In this document: positions 12,053 through 22,714 of the stretch, in pieces
Position numbering within the stretch: the stretch's first letter is position 1
How the letters are laid out: each line of letters begins with the position of its first letter
Origin: Paragonimus westermani
Lineage: Eukaryota > Platyhelminthes > Trematoda > Plagiorchiida > Troglotrematidae
Reading direction: 5' to 3'
Assembly (NCBI GenBank): GCA_008508345.1
Contig: QNGE01000879.1
Span: 110,377-174,376 of the forward strand
DNA: 64,000 nt
Position numbers and translations under genes: made by a program
The notes under the pieces: model-generated
What the model was told of the DNA's origin: nothing
Database searches by the model: none
Seen by the model: only the letters and a program-made list of their open reading frames with translations

Positions 12053-12188
12053 ATCAAAAATACCCATTGAAGTCATGAGAACAATAGAGTAGCGAACAAG
12101 ACTTGCTTTCGGTGCTTGATCATCAGGCTAATTACAACACAATAAATATGGACAACAGTGACTATTGTGGGTCAGATAAACGGTCAAT
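12053..12188 (-). repeat. PLE-2 pseudo-LTR, copy 2 (5' end of element)
   Basis: Direct repeat partner of 9473-9608. Its right end runs into CGGTCAATTGTTGAATTTCT, which resembles the LINE sequence at 9450-9470 left of the insertion (CGGTCAACAATTGTTGTATT). A short target duplication or insertion at microhomology is therefore likely. CGGTCAAT also ends the inner edge of copy 1, so the exact boundary is ambiguous. Confidence 0.82.
12090..12130 (-). ncRNA. Hammerhead-ribozyme-like motif in PLE pseudo-LTR (copy 2)
   Basis: Same layout as copy 1: TAGC (12130-12127), CTGATGA (12126-12120), region II TCAAGCACC (12119-12111), GAA (12110-12108), stem III AGCAA / GTC / TTGTT (12107-12095), cleavage C (12094), GCTA (12093-12090). 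Compared with copy 1, stem III changes one A-U pair to G-U and stays paired, and the core bases are unchanged. Region II again lacks a clear helix. Confidence 0.6.
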
Positions 12189-13353
12189 TGTTGAATTTCT
12201 CGACTATAAAGGTGCGTTCGATTCAGTGGATCGATCTACACCTTCAGAGCCGCCCAAACGCCGAGGTGTGTCGACTGAGTACGTAAACACACTGTCGGCA
12301 CTCTATTCCCATACCTCAGCTCAGGTTAGCGTTTACGGTGAACTGTCTGACAGTTTCAGCACCATGAGCGGCGTACGTCAAGGCTGTCCGCTCTCACCAT
12401 TTTCGTTTAATTTCGTCACAGACGAAATAATGGAGGATTGTCTCCGGCACTCATAAGATGCCGGCGTGGACCTCCTACCTGGTGAAAGACTGACTGATAT
12501 TGATTATGCTGACGACAAGGTGTTGCTGTTTGACAACTTTCAAACAGCACAAGCAATGTTAGACGCTATTTCGCGTTCTGCTAAATACTTCGGAATGCGC
12601 TTTGCAGCCTCAAAATGCAAAGTGCTTCTGCAGGATTGCTGTGACCACGTCGATTTGATGTTGGATAATGTAGTCATGGAGGTTGTTGACCGGTTTGTAT
12701 ACCTGGGAAGCTGCATCAGCAGCGGTGGAGGTGTAGGGAATGAAATAGAAGCGCGTATCTCTAAGGCTAGGGCGGTATTCGCTAACTTGAGGCATCTCTG
12801 GCGACAGAGGTGTATTTCTCTGAAGCTTAAAGGTCGTGTATATAAGACAACGGTGAGGGCCGTATTACTTTACGGCAGCGAAACCTGGCCGCTCAGGGTA
12901 GAAGACGTGAACCGTCTTCAAGTATTTGACCACCGATGTCTGCGTTCAATCGCTCGTATCGGGTGGCATCAGCGCGTAAGTAACGAGGAGGTTAGGAAGC
13001 GGGTGTTTGGTAGTGATTGTCAGACGAGTTCTCTTGTCCAATCTCTACGTTTACACAGGCTTAGATGGTTAGGTCATGTATTAAGAATGCCAGTTAGTCG
13101 TCTTCCACACCGAGCACTATTCGCTGACACTGCGATCGACTGGTGTAAGGTGCGAGGTGGACAGACAATGACCTGGCGTAGGGAAATGAAGTCGTTCACG
13201 AAGGGGTTGGCCACCGTGGGTCGTGTTCGTCTCCCGGGCTGGGGTCCTCGCGACTCACAGAGTCGGTGGTTGGAGACACTAGGTGAGATGGCGGCTAATC
13301 GAGCTCAGTGGCGTGAATGTTGTCGTTGTTTGTCCGAGCTGTCTGTGAAGTGA
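12189..13353 (+). pseudogene. RTE-like LINE reverse transcriptase, 3' part
   Basis: The LINE frame resumes with SIVEFLDYKGAFDSVDR, then SGVRQGCPLSPF. One in-frame TAA lies at 12454-12456, after which the frame runs on to a stop at 13353. The catalytic box DIDYADDKVLLF has YADD at 12505-12516. Downstream are FVYLGSCISSGGGVGNEIEA, RVYKTTVRAVLLYGSETWPL, FDHRCLRSIARI, LRWLGHVLRM and a conserved C-terminal tail (RQTMTWRRE-like, RSQWREC-like). The GSETW/FDHRCLR/LGHVLRM series is typical of RTE-type elements common in trematodes. With the 5' half at 8600-9472 this makes one LINE copy split by PLE-2. Confidence 0.9.
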
Positions 13354-13635
13354 GTGCATTTAATGACGCGGGGCAGTGAAAGCCGTAAGGAAGCTGTCTC
13401 GCTGATGACGCCTTACTCTCACTTGCAGCTCGGTTGTTTGTTCGCAAGGTTTAGGCACCTTGATGTTGAATGTTTGAATATAGACGTAATTATTTTGAGT
13501 AGTTAGGTCCTTTCTCGTCCCCTTTTTTTCCTTCTCTCCTTCCATATAGGGTTTGCTTTTTCTTCATGTTTGTGTGGCAGATAAGCATTAGTGTGAACCA
13601 GTGATGTATTGTTGCCTAGGATGATGATTTCTTAA
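13354..13635 (+). mobile_element. LINE 3' UTR and end
   Basis: Non-coding tail after the LINE stop. The likely end is a short ATGATGAT run at about 13620-13628; RTE elements commonly end in short trimer repeats instead of poly(A). I see nothing else here. Confidence 0.5.
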
Positions 13636-14010
13636 CCGAATTAGACTCATTGGGGTAAACTCGTGTGTGCAACAAGATTACCCTTCTCGTGCTCTTGCAT
13701 GCTGTGTATGAATTTTTATGAGCACAAGTCTGGTTGATTGAACAACGTTTCGTCTCATCATAATTGAAACAGGCTGTCAAACAGGTTGGAAATGAAGTGA
13801 TGGAACCCTGTGGAAAATGTGAATCGCACTTTTGTCGTTAACCTGGTTTAGGGAATCCAATACCTCTGGGGTTGATTCTACTATCAAGCTTTGCAGAACG
13901 ATGAACTTTCATCCACTTAGCTAATCACCTGGTCGTATGGCCTATGTATTTTACCGAGGTAATAACAAAGTATAGATTGTATTACTAACAAGTAGTGTAA
14001 TATATTTATG

Positions 14011-14360
14011 AATTTAGATGAGACCCAACTGTGAAATGTCAGGGCTTCGGCTGGATTCGAATCTGCTACACTACTTGTTAGTATTACAATTTCTATGCTC
14101 GGCAGTGGCGTTGGTGAATTCCAGCGTGAACTGTTTGAGACATCCTGCCGAGGCAGTCGATCCCCTGAATCATTTGGTGGATTCCATATGAGACAGTGGG
14201 ACGGGTGGGTAACAGAGTCCAAATGTGAAATTTCCGAGCTCCTGGTGTGGCTTCGTAGCTCAGCTGGTAGAGCGCTTGCCGCGTTGAGGCATGCTGTGTC
14301 TGTCGCTGGTTCGAATCCAGCCGAAGCCCCGAATTTTCACAGTTGGGTCTCATTTAAATT
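14011..14360 (+). repeat. Fold-back element with tRNA-like ends (SINE family T, copy 1)
   Basis: The outer arms are inverted copies: 14011-14062 matches the reverse complement of 14309-14360, covering the T-arm half of a tRNA-like sequence and a terminal GAGACCCAACTGTG block. The right half is complete, running from a unique centre (about 14100-14145) through a body (CATTTGGTGGATTCCATATG, 14170-14190) to a tRNA-like head at 14249-14328. The left arm has lost its middle. A further short inverted pair (13977-14002 and 14068-14094, core ACTAACAAGTAGTGTA) brackets the left arm. Related copies lie at 27720, 34140, 61455 and 61985. Confidence 0.65.
14249..14328 (+). repeat. tRNA-like head of SINE family T
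   Basis: The stretch folds like a tRNA. Acceptor stem GGCTTCG (14249-14255) pairs with CGAAGCC (14322-14328). D arm is GCTC/GAGC with loop AGCTGGTA. T stem GCTGG/CCAGC has loop TTCGAAT. The anticodon arm is imperfect (TGCC/GGCA with loop GCGTTGA) and the variable region is about 13 nt. These defects and the repeat context argue for a tRNA-derived SINE head with intact A and B boxes, not a functional tRNA gene. Confidence 0.7.
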
Positions 14361-15213
14361 ATAAATTGATCTTAAGTAGTCATGACTAAATATTTTTGTA
14401 CCACGAACAGGTGTTCAACAGAGAACCAACTTCATAAAATTGCAGTGGGAAGCTTAGTTAGTAGAACATTAAAAACAGTCATTCGTTGACTTGATCGCCA
14501 GCCAGCCCAGAATAGAAACTGTATAAACGGTAAATTATCCACTGATGTGGATCACGGGGAAGGAGTTCAAGTGCAGCATTTAAAAATGGACTGGGTAACC
14601 TTTCAGAAGCCCATGACCGGGATATTTACGTCATCCTTTTGATACTCTGTGGAGCGGATCTGTCTTTTACTGTTGAAACGACCATGAGTTTGTTTCTGTA
14701 AGACGCAGGGTAATGCAAGAGTCTGCATACTGACCATTTCTAGCTGGTTTCCGGTAAACTACTTTTTCTGTGAAACGTTATACGTTCCTAGGGTCGCTCC
14801 TAAGAAATGAAACATTCCGTACAATTTAGCTGCTAAAGTAACCAACGAAGACAGACGGATCACGTGTGTAAAATCTGTATTAAAAAACTACACAATGAAA
14901 ACATTCTCACATTACGTAACCTTCTGAAGAGAATAGTCAGATGACGCAAATCACGACATGAATTCATTTCGCACATTCTAATCAGTAGTAGGCGTGTGGC
15001 TAGCGTGAAAACAGAGGAAATACTTGACAAATGAATTGAATCAAAATCGTAATCGAACTAGCTCGTCAATGGCACTCCCGGCTAAACTCATGGTAAGCAA
15101 AGATTGATAGCCAGCAGTTTTTGTACGCACAGAACCGGCTACTGACGGCTGATCAAAAATGCTTGGATATGTTTGAGGGAGTCTGGGTTGTAAGCCTTCA
15201 TGAGGACCTTGAA

Positions 15214-15438
15214 CTAAGATACAATATTGACACTGTGATCTGTAAGTGATAGGTACCTTGCAACAAAAGAAGAGGCGTTTCGTCTACACCGAGCGTTAGA
15301 CACTAGCTGGTGAGACAATAGAACTAACATCCACTTTGAGATATGCTCTTTGGTTCTGGTTTCAAGTGTTATTTCTGTTCTACCGTTGTGGATGTCTTTG
15401 CAACTGCCGAGAAAATTGGTAGATACAGTGACTAGCAC
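15214..15438 (-). pseudogene. Penelope-type GIY-YIG endonuclease fragment (PLE-3)
   Basis: The minus frame of about 74 codons reads GSCKDIHNGRTEITLETRTKE, matching the YIGRT-x-R-x-L-x-x-R-x-x-EH core with the tyrosines of the first motif lost, followed by SLTDHSVNIV like the PLE TDHSV block. No RT is attached on this strand. The nearest PLE RT (16128) is on the other strand, so this is a separate or rearranged fragment. Confidence 0.65.
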
Positions 15439-16127
15439 AAACTATAGAGCTTTGGTTTCTGACTGATAGTAGAGGCAATCCCGGAGTTTGTGAGAGCAGG
15501 ACAAGTTTTGCTGCACTATACATGTTTGTCATTGTCGCTCTGATCAATTTTCAGATGGTATTTATCGAACGGTAATAGCTGAAATGGAGTTTGCTGTTAA
15601 CAGCTCATATCACAATTGTTCTCGTCTATCATAATCAAATAGCTCAATGAAAGTCGGTGTTTCAAAATTCTAGGACCTTATGATTATTGACCTGGATAGA
15701 TTGCTCAGAATCAGCTGCATGACAGCTAACCAGCTTACTCAGTTAAATTTTTCGGTTCCCACATCTGCGGATGACAGTCAGATAATGTCCAATGGTTTAC
15801 CATACAAATCCAGACAGTCTCCGATTTAAAAAAGGGACTATCTAACTGGTGAACACCTGTAAGCCTTCAGACGCTTGAGACAAGTTAAAATCATGATCAC
15901 AACTTCATATAAACGGACTGACGTGGTTGTAACCAACCGCTAAGAAGATACAAACAAGGTGGAGTACATTCTCACGGATTCTTGAAAACGCAAGCCTGTA
16001 AAATAAAGAATGGTTCTTTGGTAGTGAGAAACCAGATCTGCCATGATTTGCAGTTTCTTTTATTACGTGGCTTAATAGTTCTCAGACAGTATCATAATTT
16101 TTATCCTGTGACACATAGACTCCATAA

Positions 16128-16900
16128 TTGTTTGATTTAACTGAAATTGATCAGTCCAGCGTTCCTACGCAGCCTATTTCAGTAATGCACGTTCCTCCTC
16201 AGCATGAGGTGGTAAAAAGACTGTTTGGCATTCTAAAGTTCGTTCATCAATATCTTGAGTTGCATACTTTAGAAAACATCTTTGATCTGATTCCATGCAT
16301 CAAAAAGTTAGAAATTGGCACCTACACGATGTGTTCCGTTGATGTCAGTTCGTTACTGACAAACTTAACGTCATGTGCAACGACAGATTTTCTTTGTAAT
16401 TTCATTTCACCCAACTCCATTAATCCGCTAATCTCTGCTATTTATTCAAAACACTTACTTACAGAATATGTGAGATTACGTTCCATGTGAAACGGCTTAA
16501 AACAAACAGATGACATAGCTATTGGGAAATCACTCAACCCTATTTAATTGATGTGTTTATGACCAAAATTGAACAAACAATATTTCCAGTCGTAAACGAT
16601 CTGGAACTGCACAAACCGTAATTCTGTGATACATTCTTGATAGGACAAGACAAGGAACTTGAAGTAAAAGCATTTCGTGCGTTTATATCTTTCAAAAAGT
16701 GTTTCTGGCAAAGCCATATATACACTTCTTGTATATCCCAATCAGTTGTCATTCATGGAGATCTTTGGGAGGTTCAGGGTACCGTACGTCTTTATAGACA
16801 GTGTTAAAATCCTACTAACTTCCAAAATAACAGCAAAAACAGTACTTATGACACAGAGCAAATCTCAGATCACTGAATTTCCATCGGTTATTTTATAAAC
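16128..16900 (+). pseudogene. Penelope-like RT fragment (PLE-4), catalytic box lost
   Basis: Frame 16128-16490 carries QPISVMHVPPQHEVVKRLFG (compare RPILDMCNSPYH...KWL in PLE-2) and YTMCSVDVSSLLTNL, equivalent to FSLDVTSLFTNVPL. Further on, DVFMTKIEQTIFPVV and LIGQDKELEVKAFRAF match the region around the catalytic box, but the YVDD position (about 16612-16632) now reads through a TAA as P-stop-F-C-D. Similarity fades by about 16900. The sequence differs from PLE-1 and PLE-2, so this is a third RT lineage. Confidence 0.7.
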
Positions 16901-17228
16901 AAGATGTATGAATGAAATAAGGATTTACAACTGGTGCAGAATCCTTGGACCTCCTATTGGTCGATTCGCCTCAACTTGTTTCAACCTATGATGCACTTCA
17001 ACAACCTGTTTTAACCCCCATACTCGTTATAGCAAAGTCCGATACTAAACCAGAATGCCATCCGGACCTACCAGTTTGCTCAACTTGTCGACACCGATTG
17101 CATGCAACCTTCCAAAAGTCATTGAATGACCTCGTGTCAGTGAGTTTGTCTAATCCCATTCTTTTGCTTTCTTCCACTCCTGATTCTTGATAAAACTTCC
17201 TGGTTTGTGAGGAGAAGCCTGTATCCAG

Positions 17229-17990
17229 CACCACCAGTTTTCTCAAATGCACTTGATTCATTGTCTTCAGTTTTCCAATTTCTAGTTTACATGATCGAGA
17301 GCCGCAGTACCTCAACATCGTTCCTTCACTCCACCCTCATGGGTCTTCTGGAACGTACTGTACCCACGCTGTCATCGATACGTAGTAAACTCCTCTATCA
17401 TGACATCGTCCTCGGTTTAACATTTGTCGTCTCAGTTTATCACGCAATTCGGCTTCGTCTGACAAATGAGGTTTTAAAAGATCTTCTGTCATCGGTGGAC
17501 GAGTACATGTTATTCTTCCTAACATCCTCCGATCTGAACTGTGGAGCACAATTTTAATAACAGTAGTTTGTTTCTTGAGTGACGTTATATACGGATTTTT
17601 TTCCACTAACTGTTATAGTCACAGTTGGCGTTCTGTCATTTTGACCGCCTCCTCAGCCTTGGCACTCGAGTGACTGTAGTACGGACTGCTTGTATAATGC
17701 TCAAATTCCCACTTTTCCGGAAACGTTTTAATTTTAGTGCCACCGAACTGTGTTCTGTTTTCTGGGTACACTTCAGATGTGCCATACTGAACTCGACATC
17801 TGCGATAAATAAAAGGGCTGTTTTGTGCCCCGGATACAGTTGTTCAATCCAAATATGCCAAGTGTACATGTTCCAACATTTTCCGCTGAAATTTCTTTGG
17901 AACTTCGACCCTCTTTCACCTGAATGTTAAGCCTTCTTCTCGGGTAAATTGAACACGGCCAATAAAGAAGACTGCTAGTTCCTCGGGCAA
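17229..17990 (-). pseudogene. Ty3/gypsy integrase remnant, internally deleted
   Basis: Read on minus from 17990: RVQFTREEGL and VEVPKKFQRKMLEHVHLAYL match the integrase zinc-binding N-terminus. A jump follows to WEFEHYTSSPYYSHSSAKAE (near 17630-17725), the C-terminal end of the catalytic core, including the glutamate region of DDE. Next come SDEAELRDKLRRQMLNRGR and MLRYCGSRS...NQVHLRKL (17229-17318), the C-terminal domain. The distal HHCC half and the two catalytic aspartates are missing, so integration activity is lost. The segment directly follows the RNase H region on the same strand. Confidence 0.65.
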
Positions 17991-19150
17991 CCTTTTCTCA
18001 TCGTGTGGCAATCCATTTCTAATTGTTTCATCCCGGAAGTTGTAACGTAGCTTCTTGTGTCGTTGCCTTTTTTAGGTATGTGATGAGGACGATTTCCGTC
18101 ATAGTGTAATCCATAGCCGCAATAGTGTCAATATGAAGCTGTTCAAAGGAGTAACCTTTTGACAGAGCTCTGGATAACGTGTTAGCTATGTGTAGCAGAT
18201 AACGGTTTCTTTGTTATTGAAACTAGTGATTTGTGGTCGATATGGCCTATTGTTTTCTGACCAAACGTATGTGTTGAAACGTTCCAGGGCGAATATCACA
18301 ACCAGCATTCCCCTTTCAACTTGCGCATAGTTTCGCACAGCAGGCAGAAGACTCCGGCTTCGGTAATCCACTGGTCTTCCGTTTTGTAATAATATCGCCC
18401 CCAGGCCAGTTTCACTGCTGTTACATTGAATGACCAGAAGTAATGCTGGACTGTAGTAGTTCAATATAGGGGACATGACAATAACTCGTTTGATCCCGTT
18501 GAATGCTGTCTGTTGTTTTTCCCCCATTTCTACAGTACCTCTCTATGGGTGAACATGCGGATTTGACAAATCAAGTCGGATGGGTTTGTGGAAGAAACCG
18601 ATTCAGATAACACCGACCCAAATGAGTGTTATTCTCTTCTCTGAAATTCTCGTCCACTTGACTCTCTCTTTCTCGGTATGCCATCCTACTTCGTGACACA
18701 CGAATCCCTCAACTGACTCAGCGGTTTAGAAATGTCTTCAAGTTTTGGTCATGTTCGCCATAGTTCCCATAAAACGTAACACGTCATCTGCGACATAAGT
18801 AACTTCTTTTAGTTCTTCAAACACTTGGTTTAAAAGCCTCTAAGAAAATTCGCCGGACACTTCCAGGCCGAATAGCAAGCGCAGCCAACGAAAACGTCAA
18901 AAAAAGGCCCCAGATGTAGTGAAGTAATTGAACTCCTTGTTCAGTTTTGATTGCTCTTAAGCCGAGGGTAAATCTAGCTTCTTATAACAATTATTGGACT
19001 TGTTTCAGTTTCAGTGGAATGTCACCGATGTTTGGTAAACTGTAACGTCATCTTCGAAGCACCTTATTCAGTGACTTTGGATGGATGCACAAACAAATTA
19101 TCACTTTAATTCGAACTATTCAGTCTAACTCCGCCTCACATGTATCGTAT
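17991..19150 (-). pseudogene. Ty3/gypsy reverse transcriptase and RNase H, decayed
   Basis: RNase H is clearest at 18527-18186: QQTAFNGIKRVIV, the core SETGLGAILLQNGRPVDYRS, and NYAQVERGMLVVIFALERF. Upstream on minus (18700-19080), fragments in shifting frames give FEELKEVTYVADDVL (catalytic V-A-D-D), a WLRLLFGLEVSG-like primer-grip stretch, and KLDLPSA near 18975, equivalent to KLDARSGYW. GGVRLNSSN near 19130 matches the G-x-V-R-L-C-x-D block. Downstream of RNase H, NTLSRALS corresponds to the ADALSR box. Many stops and shifts show an old copy. No LTRs were found. Confidence 0.75.
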
Positions 19151-19428
19151 ATATCCAAATGTGTCCAAATCACCTAGTTAATGGTCAGAGCAATCTGATC
19201 AGGTCAGTTCATGCAACGATTCATTGTAAAAAACTTAATTGTAACAGCATCTGTCCATTCTTCCGAATAACGCTTCTCGGTGCGTTATTCCACACGTTCA
19301 GCTATGTATTAGATTCGTATATGTTGGCCTAGTTGATAGAACATGATGAAATGTCATTAGCCGGTTCACCGGAGTCTAGGTGACATCTCCTTCTTTTGTC
19401 TTCTGGGATCGAATCCGCATAGACCCCT

Positions 19429-19980
19429 TTATGCCTGCTTGATCCTTTGAGCCTGTTTTTTCACTCCATTGTCATTTTTGTCAATGAGACTGATCGTAAC
19501 TGACCTGCACTGTCTTGCAGAATGGCTGTTTTTCCGGCAGTTCACACAAGTCATTATGCAGGCTAAACACTTTCTTTGTGATAAAGATGTGTGCCCTTGC
19601 AAAAATGATGCGAAATCAACATAAATCATTTTTTGTCTCTGTTCACAGCGCTCAACACCAGGCAGCGTTCCACATTCAAAAACATCGTTCATTATTTTGT
19701 AGCCTCTTGGATGGTGCGGATGGTAATGATTTGACAAAGCGTCAGCTTTGAAATGTTCGGTAGTCTGTTTGTCATAACTGAAATGTGAACATTGATGAAC
19801 ATTCTGTCTCGGATAAGAGCGTCTCCCAAGCACTTGCAGAAATGGCATGAATTTACAAATTTCTCCGAAACTGTTACGCACTGATCTCGTGTTCCTCCGG
19901 CCTACCGATTCCTCAAAAGAATGCGGAGGCATTAGAAGGCTTTGTTTGTTTATCTCTAACACCATTCCTCTGCCTCGCAA
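19429..19980 (-). pseudogene. Ty3/gypsy Gag-like ORF with zinc knuckle
   Basis: An open frame of 183 codons on minus lies upstream of the gypsy pol relic. Near its C-terminus is one CCHC knuckle, CVNCRKNSHSARQC (C-x2-C-x4-H-x4-C), as in retroelement nucleocapsid. The rest is basic and histidine-rich and not recognisable. Its position and strand fit gag of the same element. The long open frame in a decayed element may be chance. Confidence 0.55.
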
Positions 19981-19999
19981 ATGATCACATTCGCTTCGT

Positions 20000-21050
20000 T
20001 TCTGTCCTCTCCGATCGCGAATGTCCGGTTTCCGTCTGACAGCTTCTGATAGATTGACAAAAGTCAGTTCCGATGGGTCATCTTTTCTATGCAGTTTTGT
20101 TAACCTACGCGCATACGAGATATGAATAAAACCAGTGGTTCAACATGGTTTGATTGAGGTTGTGTTACGAGCCCATCTTGCACGAGTCGTACAGGTTAAT
20201 CTGATATTCAGACATGTGAGCAAGATCTTTAATTTTCATCGACCGCCAGATTTGCTGTTATCAGAGAGTATCTGGTGCAACTTCGAAATTTGATTGATTT
20301 TCTTCGTCACTCCCGTGTGTACTTTTATGCAGTTATGCTAAAATTTTCTTACGTACTGTTGGTGATTGCGAAGCACTCAGGTAGACTCGTATTACTGTCT
20401 TCTTTGGAGATACCGAAACTGATGACGAGATTGGGGTTTAGCTGAACTGAAGCGAATTTTACTGTCGGCTGTAGTCAAGTGGATTGTTTTACGAGTAAGC
20501 TTCAACAGCCAAAATGGTATCTGCTGCTCAGTGTTGACTACAAAACACTGGATAAGTGGGACATCACAATACTGGATAGATTTTGAGCACTAATTTACGG
20601 GTTGGAAGTAAACTGATGTTGTTGTCTTGTTTGCTCAATTTTTCCAGCACTTGCTTATCACCGTTAGCGCTCGAGCAATGGTTGAAGACGACTTTTTCAT
20701 TGCAGCCTATATTTTCGATCAATTATCGTTATTTGTTGTTTGTTTGCACACTCTTTCAGACTAAAATGTCGACCGTATTCAAATCATCCTGAGCACAGCG
20801 TTTAGGCGACTTGATTTCAGAAGTGACAAAACTTTAGCACAATTTATAGCATTCTTTTGGTCCAACGCGATATTTCAAAAGGTCATCAGGCACGTCCGTC
20901 TCGGCAAGTCTGGCATGCAAACTCAATTGACGTTTGTATTAAATAAACATCAGAATTTTTTTGAACCCTCCCAATTTGTGAGAAAACCAGTAAGACGAAA
21001 AAACAAGACGTGACAGACGGTCGTATCCGATATTTCTCTATTAGACCGAC
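20000..21050. other. No gene seen
   Basis: A short frame (20583-20792, plus) has no supporting signal. The part next to 19980 may be the 5' leader of the gypsy relic. I found no LTR. Confidence 0.4.
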
Positions 21051-21060
21051 ATACTTGCAG

Positions 21061-21228
21061 ACGTCAAAAACGCATGTATTAGAGAGAGAAAATACTACCG
21101 TTATGAGCCAAGAACGCGGATGGCACAAGGACCGTTTATTTAGAAAATCGGCACGGTTGCAATACTACCTCAAACACAACCATTCGTTTGCACGTAGCAT
21201 TGACCTTCTGATGCCACGGTTACCAGTG
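21061..21228 (+). CDS. Candidate internal exon, unidentified protein
   Basis: The stretch is 56 codons in phase 0 to phase 0 between an acceptor (ACCGACATACTTGCAG) and a strong donor (CCAGTG|GTAAGG). The peptide has RENTTVMSQERGWHKDRLFR and ARLQYYLKHNHSFARSIDLL, mixed charged and hydrophobic, consistent with an alpha-helical folded domain. No family is recognised. The frame stays open past both splice sites, so this could also be part of a 108-codon open frame (21010-21336). No partner exon was placed. Confidence 0.45.
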
Positions 21229-22714
21229 GTAAGGTCCTATATGGAAAGCACCAATTCGTGTCATACTGTACTCCAATATATCATCTTGTATTTTTCCTCG
21301 CTTACTTCCGTACATAAATACGAGCCATTTGTCTGACTACTAACGAGTAGTGTGGTGTGGTCGTTCACCCTCACCAGGCTACATGTGATTTTAGTAGACA
21401 TATTTATGGAGGCCTTCGATGAGTCCTGATCTATGTTCTGTGCATGTATTCGGCAACTGAACTGTGAGGTTAGGCGTATTACCAAACCAAACAGGATAAT
21501 GTTCCTCGATCTGTCTCAAGTAACACACAGTAATTCGGCTCACGTAAAAGGTGATGGGTTTTACAGTGGTGGTGGAGTCACATGTCACACAACAAAAGTA
21601 AGTCACACCTGACATATCGACACTATGATGAGCACATTAAATAATTCCCCAGATGAAGCAGTCTGGTTAAATGTGATTTTTCACTAAATGGGATTTCAGA
21701 CATACCAACAATATACTTCTGACTCTCTCAACAACGTATGCGACTTTCGATTGCCAAAATAATGCACTGATTCGCAAAATGAAGATCACCAGGCTAACTA
21801 ACTTGCTCGGTTGAAATTGGTTGAGGTGTTCATCACAATACTACCAATCCTTGCAAAAGTGGACCGTACTGGACGCACGGTCACTTCCGAAAACATCATT
21901 ATGTACTTAGTATGTTGGACCTGGCAATGTAACGCAGTGAAAATTAGTATACTGTTCTTTTGAGAGTTCACACATTTTCTGTCGGTGCTCGTTTTGTCTA
22001 GACTCTTAAATTGTGAGTAATGTTCAATTTGAAACGAACCATATCCTCGACTCCTCGTGAATCCTCCAAAATGTGTGCTATCAATTTCATCTTTGAACTA
22101 ACATGGTTATTCTCGGGACCCGCGTACTTTCGTGTATAAGTTTCCACTGGTCTGCTTGACAAACCAGATGAAGGTTTAGTCATGATGGTTCTATCGATGT
22201 TTCCTCCTGTTTATTTGCTGCACTATCAGGTGGTCTCCACTATCTAGGAACCAAGGTATCATTCTGAAGCTTAATACACTTGTGTTTAACAATGTACACT
22301 TTGTTACTTATTTGTACTACTATCGGTAGCTTGCAGAGCAATCTGACTAGTTTTCTTCAGAGCTTCAGCAATCGTGCTAGTAACTTGGTAACGATCGTAG
22401 ATCACATGAATGGAACCAGGACTATTCTTCACTCTTAACAGAAACAGAAAATATAACAAGTTACAGTGCAAATTATTGTTCTCTCTTCATAAACTTATGA
22501 AACCTCGGATATTTCACGTTACGGGTGTTTTATTTTCATGTACATTTCACGAAAAGAACAGCCAAACTTCTGATGATAATATGTACATTAATCAAAGCAA
22601 AAAGAATGGGGTTGATAAATATTCAGTGCGATATCTCGATAAGCTCACTGTGGTTGCACTCTGAGACCACAAAGAACGAGTTGCACACTCCGCATATCCA
22701 TTATGGGCGAGTCC

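Noticed and set aside
13398..13440. Another hammerhead core (GCTGATGACG near the LINE end)
   Set aside because: CTGATGA is present but no GAA with flanking stems follows at a usable distance.
14249..14328. Functional tRNA gene
   Set aside because: Acceptor and T arms are excellent, but the anticodon arm is imperfect, the variable region is long, and the same sequence recurs in decayed copies with a common body. It is a SINE head.
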